Shown: piece by piece, positions 18,008 through 27,295 of the stretch | Layout of the letters: every line of letters begins with the position of its first letter | Position numbering within the stretch: the first letter of the stretch is position 1 | NCBI RefSeq assembly: GCF_028877475.1 | Contig: NZ_CP113527.1 | Coordinates: 2,907,501 to 2,971,500, forward strand | Direction: 5' to 3' | DNA from: Lysinibacillus irui | GTDB taxonomy: Bacteria; Bacillota; Bacilli; Bacillales_A; Planococcaceae | DNA: 64,000 nt | Translations under genes and position numbers: made by a program | The notes under the pieces: generated by a model | The model's input: the letters and a program-made list of their open reading frames with translations, nothing else | The model's database searches: none | What the model was told of the DNA's origin: nothing

Positions 18008-18256
18008 TTATTTCAATTTTATCGGTTGCTCCAATGCATCGAGTTCCTCCTCAATTGCAGCATATTGTCTTTCTACAACATATTTAGCATCAGATAGAGC
18101 TGCATTATAAATATGGGGAGCAATCTGCTCCTTAATAAAATCTAACACACGCTCTGCTTCAAATTCACTAATGTCCTCATCACGCTGATTATAGAAAAAT
18201 CGTTGAATATCAGCAAGTATCATTTCTTGCTGGTCTTTTGATAAACGGATAAACAC
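18008..18256 (-). CDS. DUF2164 family protein
   Basis: This 82-residue acidic helical protein begins IRLSKDQQEMILADIQRFFYNQRDEDISEFEAERVLDF and contains IAPHIYNAALSDAKYVVE, the pattern of the DUF2164 family of unknown function. The start is GTG, five bases after GGGGAAG. It is flanked by non-coding DNA and appears to be monocistronic. Confidence 0.7.
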   Translation of the reverse strand: MFIRLSKDQQEMILADIQRFFYNQRDEDISEFEAERVLDFIKEQIAPHIYNAALSDAKYVVERQYAAIEEELDALEQPIKLK

Positions 18257-18329
18257 GACAACTTCCCCATTTCTTTTAATAAATTATAAATTTATACCAA
18301 TCTTATCATTATCAATAGATTGTTTGCAT

Positions 18330-18368
18330 AAAAAAGGCTGAAACACTAGTACTACTAGAGCTCAGCCG
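18330..18368 (-). terminator. Terminator of trmK-yqfO operon
   Basis: On the minus strand GGCTGAGC... folds back on ...TTTCAGCC and is followed by six T (stem ends at 18336-18342 and 18362-18367). It follows the small membrane protein gene. Confidence 0.75.
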
Positions 18369-18376
18369 CAATATTA

Positions 18377-18598
18377 TTATTGACACTCAAAGGAATAACT
18401 AGTGGATAAAAAGTTTTTTTCCTTTGAAACTATCGCTTGTCCACCATCATCCTCACATTGTTGGGTCATAGCATCTATTTTCTTATCATTGATGGTATTC
18501 GTCATGACCGTCATACCAATGCCAAAAACAACGATGAATACACCTATTATAATCCATAACTTACCGGCTTTATTGCCTGCTGGTCTTTCACTAGCCAC
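18377..18598 (-). CDS. Small single-pass membrane protein
   Basis: The 73-residue protein has a polar N-terminus, one membrane helix (about residues 14-33, IIIGVFIVVFGIGMTVM) and a short tail with two Cys (QQCEDDGG and SFECQ). The start is GTG preceded by GAGGGGAAC. It begins 14 bases after the yqfO stop, so it is probably the last gene of the trmK-yqfO unit. I know no family for it. Confidence 0.6.
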   Translation of the reverse strand: MASERPAGNKAGKLWIIIGVFIVVFGIGMTVMTNTINDKKIDAMTQQCEDDGGQAIVSKEKNFLSTSYSFECQ

Positions 18599-18612
18599 AA
18601 TGTTCCCCTCAC

Positions 18613-19734
18613 TTATACAAATAAAAATGGTTCAGTATGAATGGTTGATTGTACAAATTCAACTTGATATTTTTTATCTTCGCATAGTGTAGCCATTTTT
18701 TGGGCAACACCTGCAATCATCACTTTTTCTACATGATGACCAGGATCGACAATTTGTAAGCCAATAGCCTGTGCGTCTTGTGCCGTATGGAAGTACATAT
18801 CACCTGTTAAAAAGACATCTGCACCTGCACGCTTCGCCGCATAAATATACTTATTACCGTCTCCCCCTACAAGCGCCACTTTGCTGATCTTTGACTGTAA
18901 ATTACCTACGACACGAACTGCTGGGACTTTTAGTTGCTGCTTTACGAACTCAGCAAATTGCTGTAGCGTCATTTCCTGTGATAAGTAACCTACACGCCCT
19001 AACCCCATAACATTTGTTTGTTGCTCGAGACGTATAACATCATAGGCAGGCTCCTCATAAGGATGACTTGTGAGCATTGCCTTTAACACTCTGTTTTTAA
19101 TGGATTCAGGAAATACGACCTCCACTTTTACTTCTTCCTCTACATGTAACTCTCCAACAGAGCCAACAAACGGTGTTGCCCCTGCTAATGCACGAAATCG
19201 CCCTTCACCAGTCGTCGTATAGCTGCATGCTTCATAGTCCCCAATACGACCTGCACCAGCCTTTTCAAGCGCCTCACGTAAGGCTTCTGCATTGGCAGTT
19301 GGTATAAAGACGGCTAGCTTCAACAGATTTTCAGCATACGTTTCTTCTAATATAGAACGATTTTCTAGCTTTAGGGCATCTGCAAGTAAATCATTGACCC
19401 CACCTTCAGCCACATCTAAATTTGTGTGTGCCGCATATACAGCAATATCATGTTTAATAAGCTTTTCATATAAGCGCCCTGCCGGATTATCTGTGCGGAT
19501 ATTCGCTAAACGTCTAAAAATTGGAGGATGATGAGCGATGATCAGCTCACAACCTTTTTCAATTGCCTCGTCCGCCACCTCTTCATTGACATCTAACGTG
19601 ACTAATACTTTATGAACAGGCTTGTTGAGCGTCCCAATGGCTAAACCAATTGGATCATTTTCCATGCAAGCTAGTTTCTTGGGCGACCATGATTCAAATA
19701 CTTGAATGATTTCTTGACCATTTACCGCTTTCAT
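18613..19734 (-). CDS. yqfO: Nif3-like dinuclear metal protein YqfO
   Basis: The 373-residue length and the insertion between two Nif3 halves are those of the Firmicute YqfO type, which forms a toroidal hexamer with a PII-like inserted domain. Metal ligands are visible in IIAHHPPIF and AAHTNLDVAEGG near the N-terminus, and in LTGDMYFHTAQD and VDPGHHVEK near the C-terminus. Its cellular function is debated. The start lies next to the trmK stop, as in B. subtilis, and the pair are probably co-translated. Confidence 0.9.
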   Translation of the reverse strand: MKAVNGQEIIQVFESWSPKKLACMENDPIGLAIGTLNKPVHKVLVTLDVNEEVADEAIEKGCELIIAHHPPIFRRLANIRTDNPAGRLYEKLIKHDIAVYAAHTNLDVAEGGVNDLLADALKLENRSILEETYAENLLKLAVFIPTANAEALREALEKAGAGRIGDYEACSYTTTGEGRFRALAGATPFVGSVGELHVEEEVKVEVVFPESIKNRVLKAMLTSHPYEEPAYDVIRLEQQTNVMGLGRVGYLSQEMTLQQFAEFVKQQLKVPAVRVVGNLQSKISKVALVGGDGNKYIYAAKRAGADVFLTGDMYFHTAQDAQAIGLQIVDPGHHVEKVMIAGVAQKMATLCEDKKYQVEFVQSTIHTEPFLFV

Positions 19735-19735
19735 C

Positions 19736-20428
19736 TTACAAAACTCCTTCCACTAAACGTATTAAAGCCATTAGCTCTGCACGTTTTTCTTCAATTTCAG
19801 GTGTCTGTTCTGCTCCTTTAATAGATTGAAGGACACGTTGCCAGTTGTCTTTTTCACGTTGCCATTTTTTTATAAATGCTGGTGATTTGCGTTGGCTTAG
19901 TTTAGGGCCAACTAAAATCTCTGCTGTTGATAGCTCCATTTGCCCTCTTTGTAATACAAGGATTTCATAGATTTTATCATCTTCTTCTAAAATCTCTTCA
20001 TCAAGGATCGCCCATTCATGTGCTAGAGCCCACTCCCGAATGACCTTGGCATGTATATTGGGTTGTAAGATAAGACGTGTGACACCTTGAAGCTTTTCGG
20101 GATGCTTCTCTAGAATGGAGACAATTAAAGGTCCTCCCATTCCAGCTATTGTCACCGTATCTACATGGTCTGCCTCTTCAATCGCTGCTAATCCATCAGC
20201 AAGACGTACTGTAATTTTTTCTACTAAGTTTTCCTTCTGAACTTGTCCTACAGCTGATTCATAAGGTCCTTTGACAACTTCCCCTGCTATGGCACGAGAG
20301 GCTGTTCCTTGGTGAATCAAATAACATGGTAGATAAGCATGATCACTACCAATATCCGCCATGACAGCTCCTGTTGGAACAAATTTTGCTACTGTTTCTA
20401 ATCGCTTTGAAAGTTTTTGTGCGTTCAT
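19736..20428 (-). CDS. trmK: tRNA (adenine22-N1)-methyltransferase
   Basis: TrmK makes m1A22 in tRNA-Ser and related tRNAs. The Rossmann SAM-binding loop is visible as VMADIGSDHAYLPCYLI at about residues 23-39, with the acidic second loop AGEVVKGP and the catalytic-region NPPY-like position occupied by AGMGGPLIV. The length of 230 is normal. It sits directly before yqfO and after cccA and sigA, as in B. subtilis. Confidence 0.9.
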   Translation of the reverse strand: MNAQKLSKRLETVAKFVPTGAVMADIGSDHAYLPCYLIHQGTASRAIAGEVVKGPYESAVGQVQKENLVEKITVRLADGLAAIEEADHVDTVTIAGMGGPLIVSILEKHPEKLQGVTRLILQPNIHAKVIREWALAHEWAILDEEILEEDDKIYEILVLQRGQMELSTAEILVGPKLSQRKSPAFIKKWQREKDNWQRVLQSIKGAEQTPEIEEKRAELMALIRLVEGVL

Positions 20429-20480
20429 TTTATACCGCCTATCTTCAATAGAGTCATTAATAGTATGGATGATGTCGTGA

Positions 20481-20526
20481 AAAAAAACAAATGGAGTTGT
20501 CCATATTTCTATGTGGACAACCCCAT
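20481..20526 (-). terminator. Terminator-like hairpin upstream of trmK
   Basis: ATGG/GTTGTCCA (20491-20503) pairs with TGGACAAC/CCAT (20514-20526), with one A-C mismatch. On the minus strand it is followed by G and a run of eight T. It is a second terminator behind cccA. Confidence 0.65.
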
Positions 20527-20581
20527 TTTATTATGTACCTAAAAGTCCCAAGACGACCTCGGTGCATTCTTTTAAAGATAA

Positions 20582-20612
20582 AAGTAGCTGTACTTTAGCA
20601 GTACAGCTACTT
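20582..20612 (-). terminator. cccA terminator
   Basis: AAGTAGCTGTAC (20582-20593) pairs perfectly with GTACAGCTACTT (20601-20612) directly after the cccA stop. Confidence 0.75.
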
Positions 20613-20622
20613 GTCAGTCATA

Positions 20623-20985
20623 CTATTCTAAAGTAGAAATGTATTCAGCGATTGCTTTTGCTTCCTCTTCAGTTTTCATGTTAGGTTGCATAGGAGTACC
20701 TTCGATACCCTTTGTTAAAACTTCTACGATATGTGCTTCATCTAAGCCATGTAGATTTGGACCCATACTACCAGTTAAATCACCACCGTGACAACCGATA
20801 CAAGATTGTACTAGTGCTGAACCATCAGCATTCGCGTCTGTAGTTTCTGTAGTAGTTTCGCCACCACCCTCATGTTCAGCAGCAATTTCTTTCTTGTTAT
20901 CTGCACCTTGTAAAGACATGAAGAAAATAAGACCAATACCAAATGCCAGAATTAAGATGTAAGGAACGACTGGATTGTTTTTCAT
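20623..20985 (-). CDS. cccA: Membrane-bound cytochrome c-550
   Basis: This 120-residue c-type cytochrome has an N-terminal uncleaved membrane anchor (about residues 7-26), a flexible Thr/Glu/Gly linker, the haem attachment site CIGCH, and a distal Met candidate in PMQPNM. This is the architecture of B. subtilis cytochrome c-550 (CccA), which carries electrons in the outer leaflet toward cytochrome c oxidase. It lies beside sigA as in B. subtilis. The start ATG follows GAGGAGGGGAAACTT. Confidence 0.9.
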   Translation of the reverse strand: MKNNPVVPYILILAFGIGLIFFMSLQGADNKKEIAAEHEGGGETTTETTDANADGSALVQSCIGCHGGDLTGSMGPNLHGLDEAHIVEVLTKGIEGTPMQPNMKTEEEAKAIAEYISTLE

Positions 20986-21249
20986 AAGTTTCCCCTCCTC
21001 ATTTTAAGTCTACTTCTATTATAATATAGAATCAGTCAACATCTAATATTGTACTTCATTAACAAAGAAACGAAAAGCCCTATTCGCTAAGTTTTCCTTT
21101 GTTTGTAACAAATTCGACATTTCTGTATCTATTGGATAAAATATGTCTTGCAAACACCAAAATTTGGTCAAATTGATCCCCCTATCCAACTCTTTTTCCT
21201 TATACTCTTGCTGTTATCATACCCTTTGCAGACATTCATATACCAAAAA
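20986..21249. other. Gene-free interval upstream of cccA
   Basis: This is the cccA promoter region and spacer before the terminator of the next minus-strand gene. It is AT-rich, and no gene, RNA or repeat was recognised. Confidence 0.5.
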
Positions 21250-21287
21250 ATAAAAAAATCTGTATGCTATGTTTCAGCATACAGACT
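21250..21287 (-). terminator. Rho-independent terminator
   Basis: TCTGTATGCT (21259-21268) pairs with AGCATACAGA (21276-21285). On the minus strand it is followed by seven T. It ends the transcript of the membrane protein gene starting at 21975. Confidence 0.75.
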
Positions 21288-21408
21288 TTATTAATCCAAA
21301 AGATGAGAACTTTATTTACATGTTGATCAAATTGTAGATTCATTGTTGTAGAATAACATTTTTTAATGGTAAAGCTTATTTCGATGGAAATATTGTATGC
21401 GTACTGAG

Positions 21409-21975
21409 TTAAGATAAATTTATGATATAATACCCAATCAGTGCTAGTAATCCTAAAGCACCTGAGACTGTGAAATATAACAGTTTCATTTTAATACCCG
21501 ACCAAAGCCATATTAGACAATTCGCTGCAATCAAGCAAAATAAAACCATATTATTTCCACTAAAATATGTAGTGCAAATGCGGATAGACATACTAAACAG
21601 CAGAATTGCCGCTAATACATGAAAAATAGGGGCTAGTAGTTGTTTTTTTCGTGCCATTTGCCATGCAACAATGAATAATATGCACGCGCCTATCCCCACA
21701 AGAACAGTTAAGATCAAAGTCAAAGATTTTATTGTAAAATAGATAGCCAATACAGCCATAATGGCGATACATAGACCTACAACTAACAGGATCATTTTTC
21801 TTTTTTCTGATGGTAAGATCGCTTGTTTAGGATGTTGCACTGGTTCTATTTCCTCTATATCTGCTCCTTCCGTATAAAGAGCTGCTAGAAAGTCGCAATA
21901 GTGCTCTGGCAAAAGTTTATTTTGCTTCCAAAACAAAATTTCATTCAGAATTATTTTTTTTCGAGGATTTGTCAT
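21409..21975 (-). CDS. Multi-pass membrane protein of unknown function
   Basis: The 188-residue protein has a soluble N-terminus of about 60 residues (NPRKKIILNEILFWKQNKLLPEHYCDFLAALY) and then about five closely packed hydrophobic helices to the C-terminus. The N-terminal segment resembles the start of small DUF2157-like membrane proteins, but I cannot confirm this. The ATG at 21975 is preceded by GGAG at nine bases; an in-frame ATG six codons upstream lacks a site. It stands between cccA and sigA, where B. subtilis has no such gene. Confidence 0.55.
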   Translation of the reverse strand: MTNPRKKIILNEILFWKQNKLLPEHYCDFLAALYTEGADIEEIEPVQHPKQAILPSEKRKMILLVVGLCIAIMAVLAIYFTIKSLTLILTVLVGIGACILFIVAWQMARKKQLLAPIFHVLAAILLFSMSIRICTTYFSGNNMVLFCLIAANCLIWLWSGIKMKLLYFTVSGALGLLALIGYYIINLS

Positions 21976-22146
21976 AGTGTTAGCTCCAAACATTGCTTAA
22001 TAATGGTTGTATTACAATTTTATCTCACACTATTTAAAAATACATCTGTACAAAGTAGCAAATCCATCATTCCCTTCATTCTAATTATCTATTATTGGAG
22101 ATAACTAGATAGGTGAATAGAGGGGCACTTTTCATTTTCACTGTAT

Positions 22147-22195
22147 AAAAAAGAGCTATCCAACTAGGTATTTTCACACTAATGGGATAGCTCCA
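22147..22195 (-). terminator. sigA terminator
   Basis: GAGCTATCC (22153-22161) pairs with GGATAGCTC (22185-22193). The minus strand reads into six T. It closes the dnaG-sigA operon. Confidence 0.8.
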
Positions 22196-22206
22196 TCTAT
22201 TTAAAT

Positions 22207-23334
22207 TTACTCTAAGAAGTCTTTTAAACGTTTACTACGAGATGGGTGGCGTAATTTTCTTAATGCCTTTGCTTCAATTTGGCGAATACGCTCACGTGTT
22301 ACGCCAAAGACTTTCCCTACCTCTTCTAAAGTTCGTGTGCGACCATCATCTAAACCAAAACGTAGACGAAGTACATTTTCTTCACGATCTGTTAAAGTAT
22401 CTAATACATCTTCTAACTGCTCTTTTAACAATTCATAGGCTGCATGATCAGATGGAGATTGTGCTTCGGAGTCCTCAATAAAGTCTCCTAAATGTGAATC
22501 ATCTTCTTCTCCAATTGGTGTTTCAAGAGATACTGGTTCTTGTGCAATTTTTAAAATTTCACGTACTTTTTCAGGTGTTAAATCCATTTCTTCACCAATT
22601 TCTTCTGGAGAAGGTTCACGGCCTAGATCCTGTAAAAGTTGACGTTGTACACGTATTAATTTATTAATGGTTTCGACCATATGAACAGGAATACGGATTG
22701 TACGAGCTTGGTCAGCGATTGCACGTGTAATAGCCTGACGAATCCACCATGTAGCATAAGTAGAGAATTTAAAGCCTTTACGGTAATCGAATTTTTCTAC
22801 CGCTTTAATAAGACCCATATTTCCTTCTTGAATTAAATCAAGGAATAGCATGCCACGACCAACATAACGCTTCGCAATCGATACAACAAGACGTAAGTTA
22901 GCTTCTGCAAGACGTTTACGTGCTTCCTCGTCCCCTTGCTCAATACGCTCTGCAAGAGCAATTTCTTGTTCAGCTGACAGTAAATCTACTCGGCCGATTT
23001 CCTTTAAATACATACGTACAGGGTCATTAATTTTAACACCTGGTGGTACACTCAAATCATTTAAGTCGAAAGTTTCTTCATTCGCTTCTTCTTTCATGAG
23101 ACTTTCTTCTTCAAATTCTTCTTTACCAATGATTTGAATATCTTTATGCTTTTCAAGATCCTCAGCAAAATGGAAAATTTCTTCGTTTTCCAATTCATAA
23201 GGCGTTAGTTTCTCTGAAATTTCTTTCATAGAAATTTCACCTTCTGTTTTTGCTTTTTCTTGTAGGAATTTTTTTGCATCATCTAATGTAATTTCTACTT
23301 CTATCTCTTTTGAACGTTCTGACTTGTCCGCCAT
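22207..23334 (-). CDS. sigA: RNA polymerase primary sigma factor SigA
   Basis: This is the housekeeping sigma factor of 375 residues. Region 1.2 ([24 protein letters not shown]), region 2 with [20 protein letters not shown] and [17 protein letters not shown], region 3 and region 4.2 ([20 protein letters not shown]) are all intact. The N-terminal region is short and acidic, as in Bacillus SigA. It follows dnaG by 32 bases on the same strand, the classic macromolecular synthesis operon without rpsU. The ATG follows AGAAGGAGGAAGG. Confidence 0.97.
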   Translation of the reverse strand: MADKSERSKEIEVEITLDDAKKFLQEKAKTEGEISMKEISEKLTPYELENEEIFHFAEDLEKHKDIQIIGKEEFEEESLMKEEANEETFDLNDLSVPPGVKINDPVRMYLKEIGRVDLLSAEQEIALAERIEQGDEEARKRLAEANLRLVVSIAKRYVGRGMLFLDLIQEGNMGLIKAVEKFDYRKGFKFSTYATWWIRQAITRAIADQARTIRIPVHMVETINKLIRVQRQLLQDLGREPSPEEIGEEMDLTPEKVREILKIAQEPVSLETPIGEEDDSHLGDFIEDSEAQSPSDHAAYELLKEQLEDVLDTLTDREENVLRLRFGLDDGRTRTLEEVGKVFGVTRERIRQIEAKALRKLRHPSRSKRLKDFLE

Positions 23335-23366
23335 AAACCTTCCTCCTTCTAAACAACCGAATCGGG

Positions 23367-25199
23367 TTAAATCGCCGATAACGATTTTCTTAAATGAATA
23401 ATCTGTTGGGCGATTTCAAGTGCACGTGCATACTCATGCATCTTCTCCGCTTCCTTTGACTCATGCATCTTTTGATAAATTTCTTGCTCAATTCTATATT
23501 TTTGAAGCTGACGGATGGAGTCCATAACCTCTGCCTCTGCTTGATCAGGATCTCGCTCGACTAAAGCTGCTTCCATAACAATCTTCCGTAATTCAGCGTC
23601 ATCTAAGATTTCCACAAAGCGTTGATAATCTGGATGACCATATTCCTCATAAAATCCTACTAAGCGAACAAAAACTGCCATATAAGCATCTCGTACAAAT
23701 GGCTCTTTCTGGTCACTTCGTAATACCCTGTCTACTACATCTATATTATGAAGCATATGAGCCAGTAATAAACGTTCGGCACGTTCGGCTGCGTCCATAG
23801 GCTTTTGTTGCTGTGTGACTGGCATTGAAGGCATCTGTGTAGGTATTTCTGCTTTTGTAGAACGTACCTGATTAGCCTCCAGCTTTCGGAATTGGGCATA
23901 AATAGCTTCTTCCGAGATATTTGTTTCATTTGATAGCTGCCGTATATACAAATCTCGTTCCACTGGTGATGATCTACCTACCAGCTGTTCTAGGACTTCT
24001 TGAATATATTGAAGCGTATCATTTTCAAATTGAAAGTTCTTATTGCGTCTAGCATGCATCATCATAAAAGCAATATACGCATGAGGGTTTTCCAAAATTT
24101 GTTCCTTAAATGCTTGTCCACCTAAAGTGCGAATATATTCATCAGGATCTAATTTTTCTGGTAACACAGCAATATTAACTTTCATCCGCTCCGTATGCAG
24201 TAATTGCGCCGCTCGTTTTGCTGCATCAAATCCAGCATTATCACCATCATAGCAAATCGTAATCTGCTCTACTAAGCGCTTTAGCTTTGTGATATGCTGA
24301 TTTGTTAGCGAGGTACCCATAGTCGCAACGGCATTCATTACACCTACAGAGTTAGCTGCTAGTACATCCATAAAACCTTCCATCAATACTACTTGACGAT
24401 TTTTTCTGATAGAAGTTCGTGCTTTATCTAGGTTATATAGCACTTCACTTTTTTGAAATATTGGTGATTCTGGACTATTTAAATATTTCGCTTCCTCACC
24501 AGTTGATGAAATTATTCGACCAGAGAAGGCAATGATTTTACCATTTTCATCACGAATAGGAAACATGATTCGTCCTCTAAAACGATCAAAATAACGTTCT
24601 TCTCCCTCTCGCTTAATGATTAAGCCACTTTCCGCAATTTCTTGTAAGTTATAACCTTTTCTTTCAAGCAATATTGTTAATGCATCAAAGCTTGGGAGAG
24701 ACCAACCAATGTTATTAGATTCGATAAGTTCCCTTGTAAATCCTCTTTCTAGTAAATAATTTAAAGGTTCTTCGCCATCCTCTGTATTTAATAGTAGATG
24801 GTGAAAAAAATCTGCCGCAAAAGCGTGTGCTTCCTTCATCCTTTCTTCTGCTTTAGATACTTTTTTCGTTCCCCCTGGAAAACTTGGCTCAACATCTAAT
24901 TGTATGCCAACACGTTCTCCAAGTTTCACAACTGCATCAGGAAAAGAAATACCTTCCATATCCATTACAAAAGTAATAGCATTTCCCCCTGCACCACAAC
25001 CAAAGCAATGAAAAATTTGCTTATCAGTTGATACAGAAAAAGATGGTGTTTGCTCTCCATGAAATGGACAGAGGCCAAACCAATTTCGCCCACGCTTGGT
25101 CAGCTGCATGTATTCACTAATTACATCAACGATATCCGATTGTGTACGAATCTGTTCAATTACTTCTTCTGGAATTTTCCCTGCCAAATCCATCACCAT
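23367..25199 (-). CDS. dnaG: DNA primase
   Basis: DnaG synthesises RNA primers for replication. The 610-residue protein has an N-terminal CHC2 zinc ribbon ([14 protein letters not shown] ... [10 protein letters not shown], residues about 43-70), a TOPRIM core with [11 protein letters not shown] and [11 protein letters not shown], and a helical C-terminal helicase-interaction domain. The frame opens with MVMDLAG and the exact start among the two Met is unclear, as neither has a strong ribosome binding site. It is the first gene of the dnaG-sigA operon. Confidence 0.95.
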   Translation of the reverse strand: MVMDLAGKIPEEVIEQIRTQSDIVDVISEYMQLTKRGRNWFGLCPFHGEQTPSFSVSTDKQIFHCFGCGAGGNAITFVMDMEGISFPDAVVKLGERVGIQLDVEPSFPGGTKKVSKAEERMKEAHAFAADFFHHLLLNTEDGEEPLNYLLERGFTRELIESNNIGWSLPSFDALTILLERKGYNLQEIAESGLIIKREGEERYFDRFRGRIMFPIRDENGKIIAFSGRIISSTGEEAKYLNSPESPIFQKSEVLYNLDKARTSIRKNRQVVLMEGFMDVLAANSVGVMNAVATMGTSLTNQHITKLKRLVEQITICYDGDNAGFDAAKRAAQLLHTERMKVNIAVLPEKLDPDEYIRTLGGQAFKEQILENPHAYIAFMMMHARRNKNFQFENDTLQYIQEVLEQLVGRSSPVERDLYIRQLSNETNISEEAIYAQFRKLEANQVRSTKAEIPTQMPSMPVTQQQKPMDAAERAERLLLAHMLHNIDVVDRVLRSDQKEPFVRDAYMAVFVRLVGFYEEYGHPDYQRFVEILDDAELRKIVMEAALVERDPDQAEAEVMDSIRQLQKYRIEQEIYQKMHESKEAEKMHEYARALEIAQQIIHLRKSLSAI

Positions 25200-25359
25200 C
25201 TTTTATATTTGCGTTATAGAAACACAATTCGCTATTCGTTTTAAAATTCCTTTATTTCTCGACAAAAAATTAGGATTTTTCTCTTATAAATATTTTTACC
25301 ACAATTTTATTATTATAAAACAAAAATTAGTTTTTATCTATACCATTTTCAAAATCCAC

Positions 25360-25393
25360 TCAAAAAAACCGCCTCTACTAACCGAGGTGGTTT
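25360..25393 (-). terminator. Terminator of ccpN-yqfL operon
   Basis: AAACCGCCTC (25366-25375) pairs with GAGGTGGTTT (25384-25393), with one mismatch. The minus strand continues into seven T. Confidence 0.75.
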
Positions 25394-25405
25394 CAAATTA
25401 CTTTC

Positions 25406-26218
25406 TTATTTACAGGTCAAAATATGTTCTATGATTGTATTTGCTGTCTCTTCTACCGCTTTGTTCGTCACATCTATAACTTTACAGCCTATTTTATCGA
25501 CAATTTTTTCAAAATGTTGGATTTCTTCTAAAATTCGTTCATGCTGTGCGTATATGGCATCATCATTCAATCCAAGTGACATTAATCGTTCTTTTCTTAT
25601 AGAGTTTAACTTTTCAGGTGAAATGATTAAGCCAAAGCATTTTTTTGGATCTAGCTGTAAAAGCTCTTCAGGTGGTTCTACCTCTGGAACTAAAGGAACA
25701 TTTGCCACCTTATATTTTTTATGGGCTAAATATTGTGAAAGTGGCGTTTTGGACGTTCTTGATACACCCACAAGGACAATATCCGCCTGTAGTAACCCAC
25801 GTGGATCTCTACCATCATCATATTTTACCGCAAATTCAATCGCTTCTATTTTTTTAAAATAATCATCATCAAGCATATGAACAATACCTGGTGTTTCTAA
25901 AGGATTCTCTTCCATAAAGGTCGCCATGGATTGTAAAGCTGGTCCTAAAATATCCACGGCATGAATTTTTTCTTGTTCACATAGATCATGTAATAATTTA
26001 CGCATTTCTTGACGAACTAGTGTATAGACGATAAATGCTCGCTGTTGTGCTGCAAGAAAAACAATTTTACGAATAAGCTCCTCGGATTGAATATGTGGAA
26101 ATCGACGAATAACAGTATTTTCAAGACCCGGTCGGAACTGGCTAATAACTGCTTTTGCAACTTGATCACCAGTTTCACCGACTGAATCAGATACAACAAA
26201 TACGCGTAGTCTTTTCAT
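25406..26218 (-). CDS. yqfL: Pyruvate, phosphate dikinase regulatory protein family (YqfL)
   Basis: The 270-residue DUF299 protein opens with [19 protein letters not shown] and has a P-loop-like [21 protein letters not shown] at about residues 150-170. Members are bifunctional kinase/phosphorylases acting on pyruvate phosphate dikinase or PEP synthase; the Bacillus protein is also linked to CcpN function. No dikinase gene is in the window. It lies 17 bases after ccpN and is surely in the same operon. Confidence 0.88.
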   Translation of the reverse strand: MKRLRVFVVSDSVGETGDQVAKAVISQFRPGLENTVIRRFPHIQSEELIRKIVFLAAQQRAFIVYTLVRQEMRKLLHDLCEQEKIHAVDILGPALQSMATFMEENPLETPGIVHMLDDDYFKKIEAIEFAVKYDDGRDPRGLLQADIVLVGVSRTSKTPLSQYLAHKKYKVANVPLVPEVEPPEELLQLDPKKCFGLIISPEKLNSIRKERLMSLGLNDDAIYAQHERILEEIQHFEKIVDKIGCKVIDVTNKAVEETANTIIEHILTCK

Positions 26219-26235
26219 GCAGTCTCCTTCTAACT

Positions 26236-26868
26236 TTAGACATTTTGTGCAAGAGATAAGAAAGCTCGTGTAATCGTTGTTTTTGTAAGACGACCTACTA
26301 TGGTCAAACCACCCTCTTGGGGTTCAACCACTGGTAGCGAATCAACTTCTCGTTCAATAAGTTTGTTCGCCGCGACAACTAAAGAATCGGATCTTTCACA
26401 GTACGAAATATTTGGCATACGTGTCATAATAATATGTACTGGAATTTTATTTAAATCCTGCGTGCCAATACTAGTACGCAGTAAATCTTTGCGAGATAGT
26501 ACGCCTGTCAAAAACTCATTCTTATCTACGACAAAGAGTGTACCAACATCTTCAGAAAACATAAAGCAAATTGCATCATAAACCGTCATAGTTTCTGGTA
26601 CTACTACAGGACCCGAATGGAAATCCTTCACTTTTAAATTATGAATACTATCCATTAGGTTGACAGATGCCTTTTTACCTGAATAAAAATAACCAACTCT
26701 TGGTCTTGCATCTAAAAATCCTGCCATTGTTAGAATGGCTAAATCTGGTCTTAAAGTTGCTCTTGTCAGATTGAGACGTTCGGCAATATGTTCACCAGTA
26801 ATAGGGCCGTTTTCTTTTACAATTTGTAATATGTCTTCCTGACGTTTATTGAGTTCGATTGGACTCAC
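26236..26868 (-). CDS. ccpN: Gluconeogenesis repressor CcpN
   Basis: The 210-residue protein has an N-terminal helix-turn-helix ([38 protein letters not shown]) followed by two CBS domains (about residues 75-130 and 140-205), the architecture of CcpN, which represses gapB and pckA in B. subtilis in the presence of glucose. The position beside yqfL and glyS is conserved. The start GTG is only three bases after GAGGCG, so spacing is unusual, but the following residues [10 protein letters not shown] fit the family N-terminus. Confidence 0.9.
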   Translation of the reverse strand: MSPIELNKRQEDILQIVKENGPITGEHIAERLNLTRATLRPDLAILTMAGFLDARPRVGYFYSGKKASVNLMDSIHNLKVKDFHSGPVVVPETMTVYDAICFMFSEDVGTLFVVDKNEFLTGVLSRKDLLRTSIGTQDLNKIPVHIIMTRMPNISYCERSDSLVVAANKLIEREVDSLPVVEPQEGGLTIVGRLTKTTITRAFLSLAQNV

Positions 26869-26928
26869 CGCCTCAAATCTAATAGTGTTATACTTATGCT
26901 CAATTATTATATACTATTTTAATAATTA

Positions 26929-26957
26929 TTGCGAATTAAAGAACTACATGCTACAAT
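26929..26957 (+). promoter_or_regulatory. glyS promoter
   Basis: TTGCGA (26929-26934) and TACAAT (26952-26957) are separated by 17 bases. Transcription would start near 26964, giving a leader that holds the whole T-box. Confidence 0.65.
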
Positions 26958-27004
26958 ATTGACACATACGCTTGCTCTATTTGTATTTTCGAGCAAAATT
27001 GCGT

Positions 27005-27165
27005 TATACAGGCGATGATGGGAAAAAAGTATCTGTTCCATTCAATAGCGAGTAGAAGATGGTGAAAGTCTACATAGCAACAGAGAAAAGGCACTCCCTG
27101 AGCTAACTTTTTAAAAAGAGGTTTTAAACATTTGTTTAAAACAATCAGGGTGGAACCGCGGGTAT
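27005..27165 (+). ncRNA. Glycine T-box leader
   Basis: The stem I start GCGATGATGGGAAAAAAGTA (27012-27031) and the T-box sequence AGGGTGGAACCGCGG (27147-27161) are both clear. The specifier codon is read as GGC at 27090-27092 in GAAAAGGCACTC, by analogy with other glycyl T-boxes. Uncharged tRNA-Gly would pair with it and, through the T-box bulge, stabilise the antiterminator so that glyS is transcribed. Confidence 0.92.
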
Positions 27166-27214
27166 TAGCACTCGTCCCTGGGCATACATTGTGCCCGGAG
27201 ACGGGTGCTATTTT
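27166..27214 (+). terminator. T-box terminator before glyS
   Basis: TAGCACTCGTC (27166-27176) pairs with GACGGGTGCTA (27200-27210), with an inner GGGCA/TGCCC pairing, and is followed by T. It is the alternative fold to the antiterminator formed with the T-box sequence. Confidence 0.85.
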
Positions 27215-27295
27215 CATTTAGTCCAACTAAATGAACAAACTTTAGCGATTTACCGCTAAAAGAATAATCTGTAAAACTAAGAAGGAGGCTATTTT

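Noticed and set aside
20527..20581. A small RNA between the two terminators behind cccA
   Set aside because: No promoter was visible in the 55 bases, so it is kept only as a low-interest remark.
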